Assembly: GCA_902158745.1 (NCBI GenBank)
Contig: CABGHH010000004.1
Location: forward strand, 1 to 26,540
Direction: 5' to 3'
Source of the DNA: Candidatus Methanolliviera sp. GoM_asphalt
GTDB taxonomy: Archaea > Halobacteriota > Methanoliparia > Methanoliparales > Methanoliparaceae
DNA length: 26,540 bases
Positions within the stretch are counted from its first letter, which is position 1, and the number at the start of each line of letters is the position of its first letter. The notes below the pieces were generated by a model that was not told where the DNA came from, searched no databases, and worked only from the letters and a program-made list of their open reading frames with translations. Position numbers and translations under genes: made by a program. Below are positions 1 to 8,349 of this stretch, piece after piece.

Positions 1-6
1 GGTTGG

Positions 7-16
7 ATATTTAAAG
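7..16 (+). promoter_or_regulatory. Probable TATA box for thiI
   Basis: The sequence ATATTTAAAG matches an archaeal TATA element. It lies about 85 bases before the ATG at 97, so transcription would start near position 38 and leave a leader of roughly 58 bases. This rests on sequence match and position only. Confidence 0.35.
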
Positions 17-96
17 TTTATTTGGTATCTGAATAAAAATAAAAGAAGACTAACAAAAAATTTTTGAGGAGAGAAGGAAGTGAGAATATACTATAC

Positions 97-1605
97 ATGA
101 TACGATACGGTGAACTTGCCTTGAAGTCCGAGTACGTGAGAAGGCAGTGGGAAGGCTCATTGATAGAGAGCATAAGAAGACGAATAAAAGGTTGTAATAT
201 TTGGAGGGAGAGGGGAAGAATATGGGTTGATACCGAGGAGAATACCTCTTCTGAATTGAAGAATATACCGGGCATACACTCCTTCTCTCTTTGTGAACGA
301 TGCGAGCTTGATGAACTGGGAGAATCTCTTCTAAAATTCACTGGAAGATCTCTAATGGGAGAAAGAACATTCGCTTTGAGGATCAATCGGGTAGGAGAAC
401 ACGATTTCACCTCTCAAGATGCCGCTAGGTATTTAGGGGCAGAGATTATTAAGAGATTTCCAGATCTATCCGTCGATTTGAGTAAGCCAGAGAAAGAGAT
501 ATTTATCGAGATCAGGGAGAAAGAATGTTATATATTTGATGAGATAACAAAGGGGATGGGAGGAATCCCTGAAGGAGTTGAAGGAAAACTTATATGCCTT
601 CTATCTGGGAAAACGAGGAAAATAACTTCCGCGATTGCCTGTTGGATGATGATGAGGCGGGGATGTGAGATTATACCGTTCTGTTACGATGAAGATTCTG
701 AGATGGCTATAGGTGCCGTAGAAATTTTGAAGGAATTTCAACCGGATATTCGGTTGAGGGTTCTTGATCGCGATGATCGTAAAGGTAGAGTAGAAGATGC
801 TATCAGGGAGTACAGGGCTCTGGGGATCGTCTGTGGATCAAATTTAAGAATCTTTAGCTCCGAAATTTCGGTACCGATATATCAACCATTGATCGGCTTT
901 GACAGGCTTGAAATAGAAAAGATCGCGGAAAGGATGGAGATTTCCAAAATTGGTGAAAAGATCGAATTGTTCAATACGAGAATAAAACTCGTATCTTTAA
1001 TATCAGGTGGCATAGATTCACCCGTTGCGACATATCTTATGATGAATAGAGGTGCGGATGTGATCGCACTTCATCTTGATAACCGCCCATTCACAGATAA
1101 AAGAGAACTTGAAAAATCCTTAAAGATAGTAAGATACCTTGAAAATTCTTGTGATAGAGATATAAAGACATATATAGTTTTGAATGGAGAAAATCTGGCT
1201 GCATTCAAAAATAATTGCAGAAGAAAGCTTCAGTGCCTCTTCTGTAGAAGAACGATGCTTAGAATCGCGGAGAAGATCGCTTGGAAGGAGGGTGCCGATG
1301 GAATACTCACAGGAGAATCGCTCGGGCAGGTCGCGACCCAGACACTGCAAAATATTTATGTGACGGATCGGGCGATCGAGATGCCGGTGATAAGACCGCT
1401 GATAGGCATGGATAAGATTGAGATCATAGATATCGCAAGGAAGATCGGCACGTATGACCTTTCAATCTTGCCGAGTTCGGGTTGTAAGATCGTTCCGAAG
1501 AAGCCTGCGACTGCCGCAAAATTAGAAGAAGTGTTGAGAGAGGAGGAAAGGATCGATTTAGATTCGCTGATCGAGGGATCTGTCAGGAACGCGTATATTT
1601 TATGA
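97..1605 (+). CDS. thiI: tRNA 4-thiouridine synthase ThiI with an extra degenerate PP-loop domain
   Basis: ThiI adenylates U8 of tRNA and replaces its oxygen with sulfur to give s4U; in many organisms it also feeds thiazole synthesis. The 502-residue product has an N-terminal ferredoxin-like/THUMP region (residues 1 to about 150, starting MIRYGELALK). The catalytic PP-loop SGGIDSP begins at residue 303, a CLFC pair is at 380/383 and a third cysteine is at 463. There is no rhodanese domain, as in archaeal enzymes that use a CxxC plus Cys iron-sulfur site. It is longer than usual because residues about 155-290 look like a second PP-loop domain whose loop has decayed to SGKTRKI. The ATG at 97 fits the family start; an in-frame TTG at 64 would add 11 residues but has no visible ribosome site. 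The gene stands apart from the next by about 100 bases. Confidence 0.93.
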   Translation: MIRYGELALKSEYVRRQWEGSLIESIRRRIKGCNIWRERGRIWVDTEENTSSELKNIPGIHSFSLCERCELDELGESLLKFTGRSLMGERTFALRINRVGEHDFTSQDAARYLGAEIIKRFPDLSVDLSKPEKEIFIEIREKECYIFDEITKGMGGIPEGVEGKLICLLSGKTRKITSAIACWMMMRRGCEIIPFCYDEDSEMAIGAVEILKEFQPDIRLRVLDRDDRKGRVEDAIREYRALGIVCGSNLRIFSSEISVPIYQPLIGFDRLEIEKIAERMEISKIGEKIELFNTRIKLVSLISGGIDSPVATYLMMNRGADVIALHLDNRPFTDKRELEKSLKIVRYLENSCDRDIKTYIVLNGENLAAFKNNCRRKLQCLFCRRTMLRIAEKIAWKEGADGILTGESLGQVATQTLQNIYVTDRAIEMPVIRPLIGMDKIEIIDIARKIGTYDLSILPSSGCKIVPKKPATAAKLEEVLREEERIDLDSLIEGSVRNAYIL

Positions 1606-1634
1606 GTGGTTTATTTTGTCGTATTCAAATGTTC

Positions 1635-1651
1635 AAAAATCGAAGATTTTT
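1635..1651 (+). terminator. Possible hairpin terminator after thiI
   Basis: AAAAATC, a GAA loop and GATTTTT form a 7-bp stem 30 bases after the thiI stop, ending in five T residues. The A/T-rich stem is weak, so this is only a candidate. Confidence 0.3.
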
Positions 1652-1684
1652 AAAGACCTAGCAAGCTGAGAGCTCCTACAAAAG

Positions 1685-1696
1685 AAATATTTAAAT
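1685..1696 (+). promoter_or_regulatory. TATA box for the radical SAM operon
   Basis: AAATATTTAAAT is a strong archaeal TATA match. A start about 26 bases downstream falls near 1716-1720, at the second in-frame ATG (1720). This suggests a leaderless or nearly leaderless transcript, and a true protein start four codons inside the longer frame. Confidence 0.45.
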
Positions 1697-1707
1697 GTTC
1701 TTATTCA

Positions 1708-3135
1708 ATGATTAAATATATGAAAGAAAAGCCCGATGATATAACTGCGATCGTGAGCACGACGAAGAGATGGCTGGACAACCCAATATCGAGAAGTATA
1801 TTAAATTTTATCACAAAAAAAGACAGATGTGGGGATAGATTATCTTTATCGATCGACTATTTTTTGGGAAAAGAGATCAACGCGTGCTGGAGATGCAAAC
1901 TCGCCGGAGAACTCCTCTCTTTGGCACTCGGAACGGGTGGAGAGATCTTCGGCGTGGGTGAGGAAGAGATAAAAAAAGGTTTGGAGGGAATATACTTCAG
2001 GAGAGGTTTAACGAACGTTCTTAGAGGGATGGCGAGATACGGTGTGAAGATGCCCGGGATCGTCGATGCGCCGTTTCTCGTCGTCTGGGATTGTACACAT
2101 CTGTGCAATCTGAAGTGTAAGCACTGCTATCTAGAAGCAAAGGAAAAAATGGAAGGAGAATTAACAACAGAGGAGGGAAAAAGACTTATAGATGAAATGA
2201 GAGATGATGGTGTTATAATTTTGGCTTTCTCCGGCGGAGAACCCCTGATGAGAAAAGATTTCTTTGAACTCGCGGATTATGCACATAGAAATGATCTATA
2301 TGTCACATCAGCAACGAACGGAACTTTAATCACAGAAGAAGTCGCAAAAAAATTAAAAGAGAGCGGCGTTGAATACGTGGAGATCTCCATAGATGGAAAA
2401 GATGCAGATACACACGATTCTTTCAGGGGCGTTTCGGGCATGTTCGATCGGGCAATAGAGGGAGTCAAAAATTGTATGGATCAGGGATTACAGACGGGCA
2501 TCGCTACGACGGTTACCCAACATAACTACGATCAGATCGAAGAGATCCATGATTTGGCATCTGATCTTGGCGTAAAGAGGTTTATATGCTTCAACTTCGT
2601 CCCGACCGGAAGAGGGATCGACATAATCAAAGATGATATATCTCCAGAGCAGAGGGAAGAATTGTTAAAATTTTTATTAAAAAAGACGTATGAGGGAGGG
2701 ATGGAATCTCTATCCACTGCTCCACAGCTCGCAAGGGTCGCAATAGAGGAAGAGAAAGGTGTCCCCGTCGGTCATTTCTACGCGGACGGAAGATTTGATA
2801 GTAAGACGAGGGCACTGGCAGATTTCATCGGCAGATGCGGCGCGGGAAGGTTCTATTGCTCAATCGAGCCTAATGGAGACGTTTATCCATGCGTCATTCT
2901 CCCGATCAAATGTGGAAATATCAGAGAAATACCGCTATCTGATATATGGCACGAATCTCCAATATTCAAGGAATTGAGGGATAGAAGCTCCTTAAAGGGT
3001 CATTGCTCCGAATGTGAGAATAAATTTGTCTGTGGCGGTTGTAGGGCGAGGGCATGGGCATACTTCAAAGATCTGAACGCTCCAGACCTTGGCTGTATAA
3101 ATAATAAAAAAATTATTTTGAACGGAGATTTTTGA
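1708..3135 (+). CDS. Radical SAM/SPASM enzyme of the NirJ/AhbC-AhbD type
   Basis: The enzyme should cleave S-adenosylmethionine with a 4Fe-4S cluster to start radical chemistry. The cluster motif is C133-x3-C137-x2-C140 (preceded by C129). An SFSGGEP-like stretch follows, and the C-terminal third is a cysteine-rich SPASM region (RCGAGRFYC, EPNGDVYPC, HCSEC, FVCGGC, LGC) for auxiliary clusters. This layout is shared with haem-pathway decarboxylases and with peptide-modifying enzymes, so the substrate is not settled. The first 120 residues are an extra domain with C41 and a C60-W-R-C63 pair, making the protein (475 aa) about 80 residues longer than typical AhbC/AhbD. ATG 1708 is given; ATG 1720 is favoured by TATA spacing. 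Its stop codon abuts the next start. Confidence 0.85.
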   Translation: MIKYMKEKPDDITAIVSTTKRWLDNPISRSILNFITKKDRCGDRLSLSIDYFLGKEINACWRCKLAGELLSLALGTGGEIFGVGEEEIKKGLEGIYFRRGLTNVLRGMARYGVKMPGIVDAPFLVVWDCTHLCNLKCKHCYLEAKEKMEGELTTEEGKRLIDEMRDDGVIILAFSGGEPLMRKDFFELADYAHRNDLYVTSATNGTLITEEVAKKLKESGVEYVEISIDGKDADTHDSFRGVSGMFDRAIEGVKNCMDQGLQTGIATTVTQHNYDQIEEIHDLASDLGVKRFICFNFVPTGRGIDIIKDDISPEQREELLKFLLKKTYEGGMESLSTAPQLARVAIEEEKGVPVGHFYADGRFDSKTRALADFIGRCGAGRFYCSIEPNGDVYPCVILPIKCGNIREIPLSDIWHESPIFKELRDRSSLKGHCSECENKFVCGGCRARAWAYFKDLNAPDLGCINNKKIILNGDF

Positions 3136-4551
3136 ATGAGAACAATGTTCATACAACCGAATTATCCGTCGGTTGTGAAAAAAGTTCTCGGGGAGGCGGC
3201 ACATCCTCTCGGATTTGGGTATCTCGCATCTGTACTCAGAGAGAGAAACGAAGTTAAGATCGTGGACGCGTTGGGCTTGGATTATAATCCAGATGAAGTA
3301 ACAAGTAAAATAAAGAAGTTTGACCCCGAGGTGATCGGGGTAACTGCCACAACACCCTCGATATATAAAGCATACGACGTGGCAAGAATTGCAAAGGATA
3401 TCAATCCAGATATAAAGACGATCATCGGGGGCCCACATGTAACTTTCACCGCAAAAGAGACATTGAAAGAGTGTGAACATTTAGACATCGTCGTGAGAGG
3501 AGAAGGCGAAGAGACAGTTAGAGAACTTTCAGATGCATTCGAAAAGGAAGGAGATTTAAAAAGCGTCCTTGGGATAACGTTCAGAGAAGATGGTAAGATT
3601 GCCGAGACTGGGGATAGACCTCTCATAAAGAATTTGGATGAGATACCATTTCCTGCGTATGATCTATTGCCGGAATTGAAATTTGATGATAAAAAGTATG
3701 CTGTAATGATGACAAGCAGAGGTTGTCCATTCAACTGTATCTTCTGCTCCTCTTCTCTCCTGTGTGGGAAGGTTTGGCGTGGAAGATCACCGGAGAACGT
3801 AGTAGAAGAGATGAGTATTTTAAAATCCCGGGGTATCGATGAGATAGAATTTTTGGACGACACATTCACCCTAAATAGAAAGAGAGTCGAAAAAATATGC
3901 GATTTAATAAAGAGAGAGAAGTTGGATGTCTCGTGGAGTTGTTCTTCTCGCGTCAATACGATAAATAGAGAGATGGCAGAAAAGATGAAGAGTGTCGGCT
4001 GCCATACTGTCTATATGGGCGTTGAATCTGGAACGGAGAGAATTTTAAAGATCATAAGCAAGGGAATAACATTAAAAGAGGCAGAAAAAGCGGTAAAGAT
4101 GGTAAAAGAAGTTGGATTGAATTCTGTCTGCTCTTTCGTTCTTGGAATACCAGGCGAAACGATAGAAACAATGAAGAAAACGATAAATTTCGCAAAGAAG
4201 TTGAATCCAACGTTTGCCCAGTTTACGTTGGCGACGCCCTATCCCGGAACAAGACTCTTCGAGATTGCAAAGGAGAAAGGTTCTCTATTGACGAAGGATT
4301 GGTCGAGATATACGACACTCGATCCCGTGATGAAAATTCCCGGAATTGCGGCAAAAGAATTGAAAAGTATGCTCACCAAGGCGTATATAAAATTTTATTT
4401 TACTCCACGTAAGATATTAGAGCAGTTGAAAGATGGAAGATTTTCAATCATAAAAAAGGCATTCTCCGCGGCATACAAATACGTGAGATCGCAGGGGCAC
4501 GAAGAGTTTAAACATGAAGAATCAGGGTTAACAAACAATGAATATCAATGA
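3136..4551 (+). CDS. B12-binding-domain radical SAM enzyme (BchE/Elp3-fold family)
   Basis: The N-terminal 150 residues form a cobalamin-binding Rossmann domain (IGVTATTPS near 67-75, TIIGGPHVTF near 95-104). It lacks a DxHxxG motif, so cobalamin would bind without a lower His ligand. The radical SAM core carries C197-x3-C201-x2-C204 within the segment SRGCPFNCIFCSSS. The tail ends in the FYFTPRKIL-type segment common in this family. Members catalyse methyl transfers, cyclisations or ring closures on lipids, tetrapyrroles and other substrates; the substrate cannot be read from sequence. The start codon follows the previous stop with no gap and a GGAGA lies 7 bases upstream, so the two radical SAM enzymes are almost certainly co-translated and may act in succession. 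It overlaps the next gene by 14 bases. Confidence 0.88.
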   Translation: MRTMFIQPNYPSVVKKVLGEAAHPLGFGYLASVLRERNEVKIVDALGLDYNPDEVTSKIKKFDPEVIGVTATTPSIYKAYDVARIAKDINPDIKTIIGGPHVTFTAKETLKECEHLDIVVRGEGEETVRELSDAFEKEGDLKSVLGITFREDGKIAETGDRPLIKNLDEIPFPAYDLLPELKFDDKKYAVMMTSRGCPFNCIFCSSSLLCGKVWRGRSPENVVEEMSILKSRGIDEIEFLDDTFTLNRKRVEKICDLIKREKLDVSWSCSSRVNTINREMAEKMKSVGCHTVYMGVESGTERILKIISKGITLKEAEKAVKMVKEVGLNSVCSFVLGIPGETIETMKKTINFAKKLNPTFAQFTLATPYPGTRLFEIAKEKGSLLTKDWSRYTTLDPVMKIPGIAAKELKSMLTKAYIKFYFTPRKILEQLKDGRFSIIKKAFSAAYKYVRSQGHEEFKHEESGLTNNEYQ

Positions 4552-5143
4552 GATAGAGAATGAAGTTAGATACTGCAAGAAGTGCGATCTTTGGGAAGGT
4601 AGAAATAACTATGTCTTTGGGGAAGGCGATCCGAACGCCGAAATTGTATTCGTCGGGGAGGCCCCAGGGAGAGAAGAAGATAAAAGGGGAAAACCTTTCA
4701 TCGGGTCGGCCGGAAAGGTCTTGTCGGAGACGCTCGAGAAGGCGGGGCTCAAGCGGGAAGATGTATATATAACAAACATCCTCAAATGTAGGCCGCCAAA
4801 TAATAGGGATCCTCTGCCAGAAGAGGTTAAGAGCTGTTCTCCTTATCTCATCGGACAGATCGAATCCATCGGACCCAAAGTTATCGTTTGCCTCGGAAAG
4901 CATGCATCTTCCTTCATTTTAGACCTCTTTGGACTCGGTTTTAGTGGTATAAGTAGGGATAGAGGGAGGGTTTACAAAGTCAATAACGATCTATTCGTCG
5001 TTCCGACGTACCACCCTGCGGCGACGCTCTATCGTGTGCAACTTAAGGAATCCTTCGAGAACGATATAAGAAAGATCGCTGAAATGTTGATCCCTTGCAA
5101 GAATGGCAAAAATACGACACTGGATCAATTTTTTGGTGATTAA
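4538..5143 (+). CDS. Uracil-DNA glycosylase, family 4 (iron-sulfur)
   Basis: This enzyme removes uracil, produced by cytosine deamination, from DNA at the start of base-excision repair. The 201-residue protein has the four cluster cysteines C13, C16, C84 and C100. It also has the family-4 active-site segment GEAPGREED (40-48), GKPFIGSAG, and the TYHPAA motif near residue 157. Its last residues, TTLDQFFGD, resemble a PCNA-interacting peptide, which would tether it to the sliding clamp. The ATG lies 14 bases inside the upstream radical SAM gene, so it is co-transcribed although functionally unrelated to it as far as can be seen. A family-5 assignment is less likely because the GEAPG...E motif is intact. 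Confidence 0.93.
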   Translation: MNINEIENEVRYCKKCDLWEGRNNYVFGEGDPNAEIVFVGEAPGREEDKRGKPFIGSAGKVLSETLEKAGLKREDVYITNILKCRPPNNRDPLPEEVKSCSPYLIGQIESIGPKVIVCLGKHASSFILDLFGLGFSGISRDRGRVYKVNNDLFVVPTYHPAATLYRVQLKESFENDIRKIAEMLIPCKNGKNTTLDQFFGD

Positions 5144-5169
5144 ATTAAATTAAATTAAGATGAGATAAA

Positions 5170-6585
5170 TCAAGATCTCTCCTCTCTCAAGTAAGAATAT
5201 TTTGATAGTACAGCCATCGCCTTTGAAGCTCTCTCTGGTGAGGGGTAAACAGGAATATTATGATCCTGGAAGTATGCGACGACCTCTTCATCCCTCCTTC
5301 CGATGAATGAGGATGCAAGAACAGGTTTTCTATATCTTTTGCATAGACTTAAGAGTTCATCCAGCATCTCGCGGGATACACCGGCAAATCCATCAATTTC
5401 CACCTCATTTAGTTTTAAAAATCTCTTGTAGATTGAGGGGCCAAATAGTCCATAAAGAAGAATTCCATCTATAGAGGGATCTTTGAGCAGTATCTTCGGT
5501 ATCTCAACGTAAAAGTGACGAGCAGAGTCGATCGTGACATCGATGGGGTTTGTCACGGCCGCTATCGATGGAAGGATGCTTCTCATCTCCCTTTGTGTAT
5601 CTTTAGAGAGGATCGGAACATTCAAACCCATTCTCTCGCACGTATCAGCCATTACGGCACCGGATCCACCTGAATCTGTGATGATTCCAATTCTCCTTCC
5701 CTTTGGTAGTGGTTGTGATGCCAATGCCATAGTATAATCAAAGAGCTCCTCTATGTTGTATGCCCTAATCAGTCCACATTGCTTGAAGACTGCATCATAT
5801 ACATGATCCGGACCGGATAACGCGGACGTGTGAGATTTGCCCGCCCTGCTACCTGCCTCTGTTCCTCCGACGTATAGGATAACGATGGGTTTCTTCTTGC
5901 TGACGCGCTTTGCCACCCCCATAAATTCCTGTCCCCTCCTGATTCCCTCGATGTACACCGCGATGGTATTGGTATTAGAATCATCCTCCAAGTATTCTAA
6001 ACAATCAACGATGTCGATGTCTGCCTCGTTTCCAACGCTTATCGATTGACTGATCCCCATTCCATTTTCTATGAAATATGGGAAAGGATGACAAGCGAAC
6101 GTCCCGCTCTGCGACACGATACTTATACCTCCTTTTTTTGGATGATACGGTATCCATGTCGTATTAAGATTCTTATACGCGTTGTAGATGCCAATACAGT
6201 TCGGACCAAGAAAACGTATGCCATATCTCTTTGCAATGGAAACTATCTCATCTTGTAAATTGACCTTGCCTACCTCTTTAAATCCGGCAGAGATGATAAT
6301 TGCCCTATCTATTCCCCTTTCACCACATTGAATTAAAAATTTCGGAATGAGATTCGTGGGAAGAACCATTATGGCCAAATCGGCATCTTCTGGAATATCT
6401 TCAACGCTCTTATACACTTTAACCCCAAATATCTCCTTTTCTTCTGGATGGATTGGATAAACATTCCCCTTATAATCATTGATGATATTCAAGAATTGCC
6501 CGGTACCGAACGTCATGAGATTGTTTGATGCACCAAAGAATACGATCGCTGCCGGATTTAGGATATCTTTCAAAACTTTTTTCAT
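5170..6585 (-). CDS. ADP-forming acetyl/acyl-CoA synthetase, alpha subunit
   Basis: The product (471 aa) makes the CoA-binding and phosphohistidine half of an NDP-forming acyl-CoA synthetase. The enzyme converts acyl-CoA, ADP and phosphate to acid, CoA and ATP, the usual archaeal way to gain ATP from acetyl-CoA. It has an N-terminal CoA-binding Rossmann domain (LNPAAIVFFGAS), then two succinyl-CoA-ligase-like domains. The catalytic His lies in the segment SHTSALSG, followed by DHVYDAVFKQCG. The ATP-grasp beta subunit is absent here and must be elsewhere. ATG 6585 is chosen over an upstream in-frame ATG (6624): AGGAGA sits 9 bases before 6585, the family begins here, and the upstream ATG falls in a TATA-like sequence. 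It converges on the glycosylase gene 26 bases away. Confidence 0.9.
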   Translation of the reverse strand: MKKVLKDILNPAAIVFFGASNNLMTFGTGQFLNIINDYKGNVYPIHPEEKEIFGVKVYKSVEDIPEDADLAIMVLPTNLIPKFLIQCGERGIDRAIIISAGFKEVGKVNLQDEIVSIAKRYGIRFLGPNCIGIYNAYKNLNTTWIPYHPKKGGISIVSQSGTFACHPFPYFIENGMGISQSISVGNEADIDIVDCLEYLEDDSNTNTIAVYIEGIRRGQEFMGVAKRVSKKKPIVILYVGGTEAGSRAGKSHTSALSGPDHVYDAVFKQCGLIRAYNIEELFDYTMALASQPLPKGRRIGIITDSGGSGAVMADTCERMGLNVPILSKDTQREMRSILPSIAAVTNPIDVTIDSARHFYVEIPKILLKDPSIDGILLYGLFGPSIYKRFLKLNEVEIDGFAGVSREMLDELLSLCKRYRKPVLASSFIGRRDEEVVAYFQDHNIPVYPSPERASKAMAVLSKYSYLREERS

Positions 6586-6621
6586 TTGCCTGTATCTCCT
6601 GAAGCGTGGCTTATATGATCC

Positions 6622-6634
6622 CATATTTAATCTT
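6622..6634 (-). promoter_or_regulatory. TATA box for the acyl-CoA synthetase gene
   Basis: On the minus strand the run GATTAAATAT gives a TATA-like element centred near 6628. It would place the transcript start near 6602, just before the AGGAGA ribosome site (6600-6595) and the ATG at 6585. It also argues against the ATG at 6624 as the start. Confidence 0.35.
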
Positions 6635-6702
6635 TATGATGAAGACAAAGAGCGATCCTATGAAGAATCACTTTACAACAGATTGAGTTATTATCCAAGC
6701 TT

Positions 6703-6715
6703 AAAAAATTTTTTT
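6703..6715 (-). terminator. Oligo-T terminator after the PflA-like gene
   Basis: Directly after the stop codon the minus strand reads seven A then six T residues, a self-complementary A/T block ending in an oligo-T run. Archaeal RNA polymerase stops at such T runs. This would separate the gene from the acyl-CoA synthetase gene downstream. Confidence 0.4.
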
Positions 6716-7436
6716 ATATAACTTTTATAACTTCTCCTTTTATACTCTCGTCACCAGCTAAGAAATAGACATTTTTTAGATATTTCTTTGCTTCTTTTAC
6801 CGCGGCATACATTTCTTCTTTTGTTGGAGCTTGCCATTCGCGTGATGCTATCGACCAATAGGAATCTATTCTTAGTGGAATGTTCTCGTCTACAGATGCA
6901 ATAAAATCAGCGATCTTTTTTATCTCCATGGTATCAACATATTCTGGAATTAGCACCGTTTCTGCACTTATCTTAGCTGAGGTTTCTTCATAGGTCTTTT
7001 TAAAATTGGCCAAGACGTTCTTATTTGACATTCCAGTGTATTCTTCGTGGATTTTCTCATTATATGCCTTTATACTTATTTTTATCTCATCAAAAGCATC
7101 GAAAGGGGGAAACAAATATCCGTTTGTCAATAGTAAAGTATATGAACCAATCTCTTTTTTAATTACCTTAGCTACCTCTTTTAAATTTCTATCCATTGTT
7201 GGCTCCCACCCTTCAAATATAATTTCTTCTGGAGTCACTTTAGAAAGCAAATTGATTATCTCTTCGACGCTGAGAAATCTTATCTTCGCTTCTTTCGGAT
7301 AATTCTCTTCTAAATGACAATCGTATAGATATATTTTCCTTAAACAACCCTTGCATGAAAAATTGCATCCATAAAAAAACAAACAGGCAGAGCTAAAGGC
7401 AGAATGGAAAGTGATGTGATAAACTTTTGTTCTCAT
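6714..7436 (-). CDS. Radical SAM protein, PflA-like activating-enzyme type
   Basis: This is a short radical SAM protein (240 aa) with the cluster motif C24-x3-C28-x2-C31. It has a compact TIM-barrel, as in pyruvate formate-lyase activating enzymes and related archaeal proteins. The usual GGEP motif after the second strand reads GWEPT here, an unusual substitution in the SAM-amino-group binding turn. No SPASM or other extra cluster domain is present, and no glycyl-radical enzyme lies nearby, so the target is unknown. The ATG at 7436 has no clear ribosome site. The gene lies 38 bases after the stop of the secreted-protein gene on the same strand and could share its transcript. Confidence 0.8.
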   Translation of the reverse strand: MRTKVYHITFHSAFSSACLFFYGCNFSCKGCLRKIYLYDCHLEENYPKEAKIRFLSVEEIINLLSKVTPEEIIFEGWEPTMDRNLKEVAKVIKKEIGSYTLLLTNGYLFPPFDAFDEIKISIKAYNEKIHEEYTGMSNKNVLANFKKTYEETSAKISAETVLIPEYVDTMEIKKIADFIASVDENIPLRIDSYWSIASREWQAPTKEEMYAAVKEAKKYLKNVYFLAGDESIKGEVIKVI

Positions 7437-7474
7437 TTTAAAGTTTTGTCCCCGCGAATAGACACAAAGTAATA

Positions 7475-8305
7475 CTACAATTTGGCCCTGGTATCTACTA
7501 CTTTCTTCCCACCTCGCCTCATTAATATTATCACGACTATCAAGATTATAGCTATTGCGACTACGAGATAGATAATGTTTCTCGTCTTCTTGGCATCTTC
7601 CATATTTTTCTTTTCTATCTCTTTCTTCTCCAGTGTATCCTCTGCCTTCTGAATAAGCCCCTCTGCATCCTTAAAATTATAAATGGCACTTTTATAATCT
7701 CCATCGATTCGGAAATTCCTATTGGCAGTTTCAATGAGGATGAAAGCATCGTTTATCGTCTCTTTAAGATCTGAAACAGAGATTCCCTCCCTCTCATATC
7801 CTATAATAGCCGAGTTAAGATCATTTATTTCTTCTTTCTTATCGTCTATCTTTTGCAAAAAGCTAAATTTTCCATAAACGTCAAAACATTTCCTCATTAT
7901 TATCGTGTCAGTCTCTTCATTCTTTATAGATATGAGAGCCAATCGCCCATCCCTATCCATGGCAGGAGTTTTAGCGGTTAAATTTACCGTAACGCTTCTA
8001 TATGGCAGCATAGGGAGCGAGATGGACGACCTGTTGCTGCTCAGATTACCTCTGCTCCCTTTCCCATAACCTATAATATAATCTATATCCCAATGTGGAT
8101 CTTCAAAAGAGGTGGAGATTTCAATCCTTTCGTATCCTGAAATATCTGCCAGAACGACCCTCATCGATACGGGTTCACCTGGACCAAAAGAGCTCTCCTC
8201 CCCTAAAATATTAGATTTATCATCTATTAAAGTGGTGGCACTTCCGACTGATAGAAGTAATAGCATCAAACAGCTTACCGTAAAAAATTTTATAACTTGT
8301 TTCAC
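7475..8305 (-). CDS. Secreted, C-terminally membrane-anchored protein of unknown function
   Basis: I do not recognise a family. The 276-residue product begins with a signal peptide (MKQVIKFFTVSCLMLLLLSVGSA, cleavage likely after GSA or ATT). A predicted extracytoplasmic beta-rich part follows to about residue 140, with possible N-glycosylation sites NLS, NRS and NLT. Residues about 150-225 are helical and charged, rich in K/E, and likely coiled. A single membrane segment (IIYLVVAIAIILIVVIILM) is followed by a basic cytoplasmic tail. The topology suggests a surface protein anchored at its C-terminus, like many archaeal envelope proteins. The start is a GTG at 8305. An AAAGGAGA lies about 18 bases upstream, rather far for a ribosome site. 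Confidence 0.7.
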   Translation of the reverse strand: MKQVIKFFTVSCLMLLLLSVGSATTLIDDKSNILGEESSFGPGEPVSMRVVLADISGYERIEISTSFEDPHWDIDYIIGYGKGSRGNLSSNRSSISLPMLPYRSVTVNLTAKTPAMDRDGRLALISIKNEETDTIIMRKCFDVYGKFSFLQKIDDKKEEINDLNSAIIGYEREGISVSDLKETINDAFILIETANRNFRIDGDYKSAIYNFKDAEGLIQKAEDTLEKKEIEKKNMEDAKKTRNIIYLVVAIAIILIVVIILMRRGGKKVVDTRAKL

Positions 8306-8349
8306 GTCTTTTAAAACTCTCTTCTCCTTTATTAATTTTTTCTTTTTCC

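Noticed and set aside
3282..3956. Long minus-strand frame opposite the B12-binding radical SAM gene
   Set aside because: Serine-rich, low-information translation antisense to a clear enzyme; no ribosome site.
5144..5169. Short tandem ATTAA repeat between convergent genes as a functional repeat
   Set aside because: Only three copies of a 5-base A/T unit in a 26-base gap; too simple to support a function beyond possible termination.
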